The position numbers and the translations under genes are program-made. A model generated the notes under the pieces. The model was given only the letters and a program-made list of their open reading frames with translations. It ran no database searches and was not told where the DNA came from. Below are positions 5,903 through 11,588 of a stretch of 11,588 nucleotides of DNA, piece by piece. Source of the DNA: Nitrospirota bacterium (GTDB lineage: Bacteria; Nitrospirota; CAKKRA01; 9FT-COMBO-42-15); assembly GCA_016214425.1 (NCBI GenBank), contig JACRON010000152.1, positions 1 to 11,588 on the forward strand, read 5' to 3'. The first letter of the stretch is position 1. Each line of letters begins with the position of its first letter.

Positions 5903-8431
5903 TTAAACCTTCCATATTTTAAGCAACGCTGGAAGCACTATAATAGCTGCAATAAGGGATGTTATCATGCCGATATTTGCAACAGCGCCCATGCTTGACA
6001 ATCCGCCGTATCTTGAAAATACAAGAGAGCCAAAACCTGCCATTGTTGTAACAGATGTCATTACAACTGCACGTCCAGTGTGGAAGATTGTATTTGGAAT
6101 ATCTTGACGGCCGTCTTCTAAATATCTGTGGAATATGTGAACTCCGTTATCTATACCCATGCCAACAATCAGCGGCACAATAGCAATGTTCATATAATTC
6201 AGCTTCATGCCTAAAACCTCCATAACCCCCATCATCCAGATAATACCTATTATATGCGGCACGAGCGCTATTATTGTTTTTTTTAATGAACGAAAATCTA
6301 AAAAAACCAGGACAAATACAGCAGAATATGCAAGGAGGGTTACCCATACTGTTTCTTCTTCAATTAACCTTTTTAATTCTGATGCAACAACATCAACGCC
6401 TGTAATCTTTATCTGTGGATCAATCTTGCCAAGATTATTCTCAAGCTTCATTAAAAGACCTTGATTCCATGCCTCCTTGCTTGGATAAAGATAAGTAACA
6501 ATCTTGTATGTGCCATCTGCCAGCACAAGGTGTTTATCCAGAAGCTGATGCATCCCGGCTTTTATATCTTCTACCTCAATAAAATGCGCCTTCCCTTTTG
6601 CCTCTGCATAGCTTTTCATAGCATTTATATAGTCTCTGTAAATATCAGGCTTAAATCCATTTTCTTTTAATGACCTTTGCAAAGTATGTATTGCCCTTTC
6701 AATTGGAAAGGCGCTTACCTTTGCAATGCTTGCCTTTTGCCTTTTTATTGAAGGCAGAAATGTGGATAAGGAATCAAAGGATACTATAGAGCCGTCTTCA
6801 ACAAACGGCCTCAAGGCTATGGCAATGGAATCATTCCTCTCAAGCGCAGCCTGCAGGTCATTTGATTCTGTAATCACCATAATCTGATAGCCAGAGCCGC
6901 TGAACTTCTCCATTATCAAATCCTGCAAAACCATTGCCTCCATGCCTTCCGGACGCATCTTTTTAAAATCTGAATCAAATTCTAAAAATAGCGCCTTATA
7001 GCCCAAAAACATTGTAAGACCAAGTCCAATGAATAAAACTATCTTAGGATATCGCACCACCTGTATTGCAACCTTATCAAGCCCAAATGGATTCAGCCTT
7101 CCTTTAACAACAGGCCTTTTTGAAGACTTTGCGCGCCATATCATAATACTCGGCAAAACAAGATACATGGTCAGCATGCTTGACAGTATGCCTGTTCCGC
7201 ACATAAAGCCAAGTTCAGAAAGACCCCTGAAGTCAGTAAGCATTAACAAATAAAATGCAGTTGCTGTTGTAGCAGCGCCTGTAAAGATTCCCTTTCCGAC
7301 ACCAACTAATGTCGCCTCAAGGCCCTGAACAATATCAGCGCCCTTATCTATTTCCTCTAAATACCTGTTGTATATATGAATGGCAAAATCAATGCCGAGC
7401 CCCATTAAAATAGCTGCAAAGGCAACAGTCACCATATTCAACTGGCCAAGAAAAATATACGAGATGCCAAAAGACCATACAAGGGACATCTGAAGCGGTA
7501 TAGATATGTAAAAAAGAATTGCAAAGCCTCTATATGCAAAATAGAATAAGAGCAGGATAGTAAAGAACGATGAGATAAAGGTAAGCATCATATCCCTTTT
7601 TATCGTTGCCTCATCTCCAACTGCAATCGGATAACCGCCTGTGTACCCGACCTTTATTTTTTCATTAAGATTTTTTTCTGCTACTATTTCCTTCTCTATC
7701 CTCTTTGCCTCTGACATTAATACCTTTGCAAACTCCACATCCAATGCGCCTTTAACAGGCCTTGCAAGCATCAGGAGCGTTGTCCTGTCCTCTGATAAAA
7801 AATAGCCGTCCATCATGTCAAACCTGAAACCGCCGCTTCCACTGCTAAAGTAATCCTTTAATATCGGCAAAAGGCCGAGAGGGTCAACACGAACAAGCTC
7901 CTTCATTCCAAAAGATACCTGAGAGATAAGGATAGACTTGTTCTTTTTTATTTGTTTCTCTATCTCATCATCATTTAATTTTTCCCTTATTGCATCAAGC
8001 TCTTTTTCCGTAAGAAATAAGAACATGTCTTTTGTGAAATGCTCTCTGAAAAAATCTTTTTGCTTTTCAGAGATCTTATAATCTATGCCTTTAAGAAGGT
8101 TTGTAGCAGAAAGCCTTTTTGCAAATTCATCAGCAAAGAGTTTTAATTCACTTGCTCCTTCTCCCCTCTGGGGAGAAGGCTGGGTTGAGGGGTCTTCCTT
8201 TGTCTGAACAACAATTACAAGAAAATCAAGAGTGCCAAAGTCCTTTATTGCATTCATAAAATCCTTTGACACCTTAGCCTTTGATGGCAAAAGGTTTACA
8301 ATATCTGTGGCAAGCTGAAGCCGTAATGCTAAAAGACCAAAGAGGAGCGTTAATATAATGCTGACAATTATAACCTTTTTGTAATGTGTATGAGAAAGTT
8401 CAGCTATCTTCTTCAGAATCTTTTCTTTCAT
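5903..8431 (-). CDS. RND-superfamily (MMPL, HpnN-like) exporter
   Basis: An inner-membrane exporter of the RND/MMPL type. With the ATG at 8431 it has 842 residues and two repeats, each a large periplasmic loop followed by five or six helices, about 12 helices in all. The proton-relay helix signatures are GLGIDFAIH (about 344-352) and GMGIDNGVH (about 757-765). The layout resembles COG1033 and the hopanoid-associated HpnN proteins, which export lipids to the outer membrane; no hopanoid genes are visible, so the substrate is unknown. The ATG at 8431 is 1 bp after the stop of the preceding gene; a TTG at 8455 would overlap that gene and is really its GAGGAGG run. Residues about 80-95 (DPSTQPSPQRGEGASE) come from a palindromic repeat inserted in frame. 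Confidence 0.85.
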   Translation of the reverse strand: MKEKILKKIAELSHTHYKKVIIVSIILTLLFGLLALRLQLATDIVNLLPSKAKVSKDFMNAIKDFGTLDFLVIVVQTKEDPSTQPSPQRGEGASELKLFADEFAKRLSATNLLKGIDYKISEKQKDFFREHFTKDMFLFLTEKELDAIREKLNDDEIEKQIKKNKSILISQVSFGMKELVRVDPLGLLPILKDYFSSGSGGFRFDMMDGYFLSEDRTTLLMLARPVKGALDVEFAKVLMSEAKRIEKEIVAEKNLNEKIKVGYTGGYPIAVGDEATIKRDMMLTFISSFFTILLLFYFAYRGFAILFYISIPLQMSLVWSFGISYIFLGQLNMVTVAFAAILMGLGIDFAIHIYNRYLEEIDKGADIVQGLEATLVGVGKGIFTGAATTATAFYLLMLTDFRGLSELGFMCGTGILSSMLTMYLVLPSIMIWRAKSSKRPVVKGRLNPFGLDKVAIQVVRYPKIVLFIGLGLTMFLGYKALFLEFDSDFKKMRPEGMEAMVLQDLIMEKFSGSGYQIMVITESNDLQAALERNDSIAIALRPFVEDGSIVSFDSLSTFLPSIKRQKASIAKVSAFPIERAIHTLQRSLKENGFKPDIYRDYINAMKSYAEAKGKAHFIEVEDIKAGMHQLLDKHLVLADGTYKIVTYLYPSKEAWNQGLLMKLENNLGKIDPQIKITGVDVVASELKRLIEEETVWVTLLAYSAVFVLVFLDFRSLKKTIIALVPHIIGIIWMMGVMEVLGMKLNYMNIAIVPLIVGMGIDNGVHIFHRYLEDGRQDIPNTIFHTGRAVVMTSVTTMAGFGSLVFSRYGGLSSMGAVANIGMITSLIAAIIVLPALLKIWKV
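8157..8179. repeat. Perfect palindrome inserted in the RND gene
   Basis: CCTTCTCCCC (8157-8166), loop TCT, GGGGAGAAGG (8170-8179): a 10-bp perfect stem with a 3-base loop, GC-rich in an AT-rich gene. The surrounding peptide PSPQRGEG is the typical translation of a miniature palindromic repeat seen in many bacterial genomes. It lies in the first periplasmic loop and keeps the frame. Confidence 0.8.
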
Positions 8432-8432
8432 C

Positions 8433-9644
8433 CTAAAATTTATTATCCTCCTCAACTGCCTTTTTCAGCATATCAAAGATGCCTGGTATAGCTGAACCAA
8501 CCCTGTTCCAGTTAGGTATAAGGGGGGTTCCCAAGGGGTTTTCTATAAATATCTTTGCAGACATCTTTATGGCATTGGCAAAGGCCTCAACTGCCTTTGT
8601 CTCCTCATGCCTGTCAAAGATGAGGCCATTTATGGCTGCATCAGCCTCATACTTCATCATAGTATCCTCTGCAAATCTCAGATATGCCACCTCAAGGGAT
8701 TTAAAGAGGGCGTCTGAGAAGACCACACCTTCAGCAGCAAGCACCCTGAATATTGTTTTAGATATATCCACACACATTCTCATAAGCCCCTTCTGTGCAT
8801 CGTCAGCAGAAAGTGGCTGATGCTTGTGCTCATAATTATCTGCAATGTCTACCTGTGAAACCCTGCGGGCTGAATAGTTTCTAAAGACCTCTGATAGAAC
8901 CCCTACCTCAAGACCCCAGTCCCAGGGAATCCTGAGAACCCGTGCAAGGTCTGTGATCATGCAAAATTCACCTGCGAGTGGGTATCTGAAGCTGTCTAAG
9001 AAAACAAGGAAAGGATGAAAGCCGACAATCTTTTGCAAAGACCTGACAAGGGGTGTTATCAATAGCCTTGTAACCCTGCCGTGCATCCTGTCGCTTACCC
9101 TGCTGTAAAAACCCTTGCAAAAGGTTACATCTATATGCGGGTTCACAACAGGGTAGCAGAGCCTTGCGAGCATCTCCCTGTTGTAGGTGACAATATCACA
9201 GTCATGGATGGCAATAACATCAGCCCTTCCAGAGGCAATAATATATCCGTAGGCAATCCAAGTAGCGCGTCCCTTGCCGTCCTCCCCTGGCGACAGACCA
9301 TTCCTCTCAAGGGTGGCATATATCTCCTTTATCCTCTTTCCATCATTGTGGATGACCTTTACTTCATAGGGGATTTGAGACATAAATTTTTTAACCTCTT
9401 TAAACTGCTCATCTGTTGCCCTGCCAAGTGTAAGGACTATCTCCTGCACATATTTAACCTTCTTAAGCTCCTCCACTATCCCCTTTATTGCATCTGCCTG
9501 AAACTCAGTATACAGCGCAGGAAGCACAAGCGCTATCGGCCTCTGCTTTGAAAATTCAAATATCTCTGATTCTATTTTTTCAAGGCTCGGCCTGCCGAGC
9601 TTGTGGAGTGTAATAATAATGCCTGTTTGATAAAAATCTGCCAT
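8433..9644 (-). CDS. gpgS: GT81-family glucosyl-3-phosphoglycerate synthase-like glycosyltransferase
   Basis: A GT-A-fold glycosyltransferase of 403 residues, close to the longer bacterial GpgS forms. GpgS transfers glucose from an NDP-glucose to 3-phosphoglycerate, the first step to the compatible solute glucosylglycerate or to polysaccharide primers. Visible motifs are LPALYTE (41-47), GKGRATW (123-129), a DxD metal site at Asp148-Asp150, and KGFYSR with HGRVTRLLITPL (177-198). Further on are PLAGEF (222-227), WGLEVGVLSEV (243-253) and YEHKHQ (271-276). These match the GT81 pattern as I recall it. The ATG start has AGGAGAT about 8 bp upstream and lies 10 bp after the channel gene. No GpgP-type phosphatase is in the window. 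The sugar donor cannot be proved; mannosyl-3-phosphoglycerate synthesis is the alternative. Confidence 0.75.
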   Translation of the reverse strand: MADFYQTGIIITLHKLGRPSLEKIESEIFEFSKQRPIALVLPALYTEFQADAIKGIVEELKKVKYVQEIVLTLGRATDEQFKEVKKFMSQIPYEVKVIHNDGKRIKEIYATLERNGLSPGEDGKGRATWIAYGYIIASGRADVIAIHDCDIVTYNREMLARLCYPVVNPHIDVTFCKGFYSRVSDRMHGRVTRLLITPLVRSLQKIVGFHPFLVFLDSFRYPLAGEFCMITDLARVLRIPWDWGLEVGVLSEVFRNYSARRVSQVDIADNYEHKHQPLSADDAQKGLMRMCVDISKTIFRVLAAEGVVFSDALFKSLEVAYLRFAEDTMMKYEADAAINGLIFDRHEETKAVEAFANAIKMSAKIFIENPLGTPLIPNWNRVGSAIPGIFDMLKKAVEEDNKF

Positions 9645-9654
9645 AGCCTATCTC

Positions 9655-10356
9655 CTATAGATGTTCAACATCCTCTTCACCCTTCTTCTTTTTCTCCTCA
9701 TATTCCTTCTCAATCAATCTCCGCGCCGCATCTATTCCTCCTACACCAAAGGCTATAGCAAGGGCTATCACAACACCCCCAAACATTATTGAGAAGGATG
9801 CAACAACGATGCTCGGCGCAACACTGAGCTGCTCAAGAACCATTGCCAGTATCAATATTATAAGCATCAGCCTTACTGCCTCGGCTAAAATCTTTGCATA
9901 ATGGTATCCGCTGTTGACAGCGGCTATCAATACAGCCCTGCTTATAAAACCAGCAATGACATAGCCAATGACAAATATCAGCATGGCTGAGAATATCCTT
10001 GGGAGATATAGAAAGAACTGTGATACAACCTTGTCTATTGCCTGTATCTGAAGGGCATTTAAGCCAATCATAAGAAATATAATAACTATGAACCAATAGA
10101 GTATTTTCCCAGAGAGGTCTGATGGTTTTCCCCATATATCCCCTTTTCTTATTATTGCAGTCAGACCCGCCTTATCTGCCCATGTGTCAAAGTTTGCTGC
10201 AAGCAAGGTCCTCAATAGCAGTAATTTTAATGCCCAGGCAATTATTATGCCTCCTGCGAATATAATAACCATTGCTATAAATTTCGGCACAAACACTATA
10301 AATCCTGCCCAGAAATCTTTAAGAGGGTCAAGCAATACATTTATAAAATTTTCCAT
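9655..10356 (-). CDS. Small CmpX/MscS-like membrane protein with TM-helix repeats
   Basis: A 233-residue membrane protein with five predicted helices (about 18-42, 86-105, 117-137, 158-178, 185-207). Two segments (around KFIAMVIIFAGGIIIAW and LPRIFSAMLIFVIGYVIAGF) match the conserved TM-helix repeat of CmpX-type mechanosensitive-channel relatives. The last helix, rich in Gly and Ala (GGVVIALAIAFGVGG), looks like an MscS pore helix. The protein stops soon after it in a charged Glu-Lys tail, so the MscS beta domain and cytoplasmic cage are missing. The ATG at 10356 is chosen because GGAGGTGA sits 5 bp upstream, around the stop codon of the preceding gene. Its place between two solute-type glycosyltransferases suggests osmotic release or turgor sensing, an inference. 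Confidence 0.75.
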   Translation of the reverse strand: MENFINVLLDPLKDFWAGFIVFVPKFIAMVIIFAGGIIIAWALKLLLLRTLLAANFDTWADKAGLTAIIRKGDIWGKPSDLSGKILYWFIVIIFLMIGLNALQIQAIDKVVSQFFLYLPRIFSAMLIFVIGYVIAGFISRAVLIAAVNSGYHYAKILAEAVRLMLIILILAMVLEQLSVAPSIVVASFSIMFGGVVIALAIAFGVGGIDAARRLIEKEYEEKKKKGEEDVEHL

Positions 10357-10360
10357 GTTA

Positions 10361-11578
10361 TCACCTCCAGTTATTAATAAGATAGTCCTTTTGGTTTTCA
10401 AATTCAAGGCAAACCTTTTCTATCTCCTCTTCCACCTTATGATGCTCCATCTCCTCCACCTCCATCATAAATGATGCAGCCCTGCCAAGATACAATGGCG
10501 TGAGTGATTTTATAAGGTGCTCCGATGACATCATTTTTTTGTGATAGGCTATTGCATAATCATAGACAACACCTGTCCATAGCCCTGCAGGAAATCTGAA
10601 TTCCCTGTCAGAAAGCCCGCCTATTTTTTCTATCTCCCCAAAATCACCATTGCCCATAATCTCTAACCATATCGGCTTTAGATTGCTTATTCCTGTCCTG
10701 AATATATCCAGCATTTTCACAATATTTACCTTCACAGGCTCAAGACCAACATGGTATCTGAAGCCGCGGGTTGGAACATCCCTTGAGCCTTTTATATCCT
10801 TCCATAATTGATAATGCCTCTCTGTCAGATTAAACAGGGTAACAATAACCTGAACAAGCATATCACTTAAATCAGAGCCAGGGTCCTTTGGGTCATGTAT
10901 CTTTGCGCCAAGGAATGTCTGGCAGACCTTGAATCCATTGGCAATTGCTTCTGTAGTCATCCAGATATCAATCCCAAAGCGTGCAACATGGCTTTCCCAT
11001 ACATCCTGTTTAAGATAAAACTCAGCAAGCCTCCCTGAAAATCCAAAATCGCCTCCAATGGGCTGCCTAACCCTCTGGCCGTAGAGCGCCCGCGTCATTG
11101 GATATACAATAGAGTTTGTAATTGTGCCATCATACTTATGCCTGCTGTAAAGCGGCGCTGCAAAATCAAAACCACCCTTTATTACAGGCGATAGCAGGAG
11201 TTCTATCCACTCTGGAGTAATGCTCCTTAAATCTGCATCAACAACACAGCAGGCATCTGCCTGCATCTCAACCGCCTTTTGGAATATCAGTTTGAAGGCG
11301 CTCCCCTTGCCCGGTATCCCGTTATATGGCATGCTTATCCTGTGCGCAGGGTATGCAGGATATGTCAAGAACATTGCAGCATGGTCAAGGGTAGTGGTCT
11401 TTACAATCTCCTGCGTGCCGTCCTTTGAATTGCCGTCAGAATTGACAATAACAGCCTTTTTATCTGAAAAATATTTTGCAAGCCCTGCATCCACTGCCCG
11501 CACCACATGGTCTATGGTTCTGGCATTATTATAGCTTGCTATGCCAACAAGTATGTCTATTTTTTCAATCTCTGGCAT
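10361..11578 (-). CDS. GT78-like (mannosylglycerate-synthase-like) glycosyltransferase
   Basis: A GT-A glycosyltransferase of 405 residues. An N-terminal nucleotide-binding part (VGIASYNN, NSDGNSKDGT) is followed by PGKGSAF (89-95) and VDADLRSITPEWI with the DxD metal site at Asp114-Asp116. Then come RQPIGGDFG (171-179), FGIDIW (201-206) and KIHDP with His228. The order and spacing of these motifs follow mannosylglycerate synthase of Rhodothermus, including DAD.xS..PxWI and PxGGx, so a related donor-to-glycerate transfer is likely. Exact substrates are unknown. The ATG is only 10 bp from the window edge and the frame stays open beyond it, so a longer N-terminus cannot be excluded. It is probably an early gene of the minus-strand operon. 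Confidence 0.7.
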   Translation of the reverse strand: MPEIEKIDILVGIASYNNARTIDHVVRAVDAGLAKYFSDKKAVIVNSDGNSKDGTQEIVKTTTLDHAAMFLTYPAYPAHRISMPYNGIPGKGSAFKLIFQKAVEMQADACCVVDADLRSITPEWIELLLSPVIKGGFDFAAPLYSRHKYDGTITNSIVYPMTRALYGQRVRQPIGGDFGFSGRLAEFYLKQDVWESHVARFGIDIWMTTEAIANGFKVCQTFLGAKIHDPKDPGSDLSDMLVQVIVTLFNLTERHYQLWKDIKGSRDVPTRGFRYHVGLEPVKVNIVKMLDIFRTGISNLKPIWLEIMGNGDFGEIEKIGGLSDREFRFPAGLWTGVVYDYAIAYHKKMMSSEHLIKSLTPLYLGRAASFMMEVEEMEHHKVEEEIEKVCLEFENQKDYLINNWR

Positions 11579-11588
11579 AAACTTATAA

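Noticed and set aside
8432..8455. The TTG at 8455 as the RND start
   Set aside because: The TTG is part of a TTGAGGAGG run inside the preceding gene; the ATG at 8431 lies directly after that gene's stop and begins the usual cytoplasmic lead into the first helix.
9081..9551. A 156-codon plus-strand ORF opposite the GT81 gene
   Set aside because: It is a shadow of a gene with clear glycosyltransferase motifs and has no recognisable motif of its own.

Overview
The window looks like chromosomal DNA of an AT-rich, probably anaerobic, diderm bacterium. Pyruvate:ferredoxin oxidoreductase genes and a large RND/MMPL exporter of the HpnN type point towards Nitrospirota or the former Deltaproteobacteria. 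That placement is an inference from gene content, not from a marker gene. There are no RNA genes, no CRISPR array and no transposase.

Right and centre (11578 down to 4967, minus strand): a tight gene string probably transcribed as one unit. In order it holds a GT78-like (mannosylglycerate-synthase-like) glycosyltransferase, a small CmpX/MscS-like membrane protein, a GT81 glucosyl-3-phosphoglycerate-synthase-like enzyme, an RND/MMPL exporter, and a fused gamma-delta subunit of a 2-oxoacid:ferredoxin oxidoreductase (PorGD). Gaps are 0 to 10 bp. The first three genes suggest glycosylglycerate-type compatible-solute synthesis with an osmotic release channel. The RND gene carries an in-frame palindromic repeat.

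Left (2977 down to 463, minus strand): porA, porB and a PAP2 phosphatase, coupled by a 4-bp overlap and a 4-bp gap. porB is broken: a frameshift coincides with the loss of about 55-60 codons, including the third cluster cysteine and the start of the diphosphate-binding motif. At the far left edge a plus-strand fragment, probably the C-terminus of an M1-peptidase-like protein, converges on the PAP2 gene.

Middle (2978-4966, plus strand): about 2 kb of foreign-looking DNA separates porGD from porA, which are normally adjacent. It holds a ribbon-helix-helix antitoxin and a PIN (DUF3368) toxin, bracketed by two 148-bp direct repeats about 90% identical. Each repeat carries a consensus promoter (TTGACA, 17 bp, TATAAT) followed by the start of a fossil antitoxin gene (MSALSLRL...). 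After the second repeat comes a small two-helix zinc-ribbon membrane protein. This repeat-bracketed cassette inside a split por locus, next to a damaged porB, is the most unusual part of the window.
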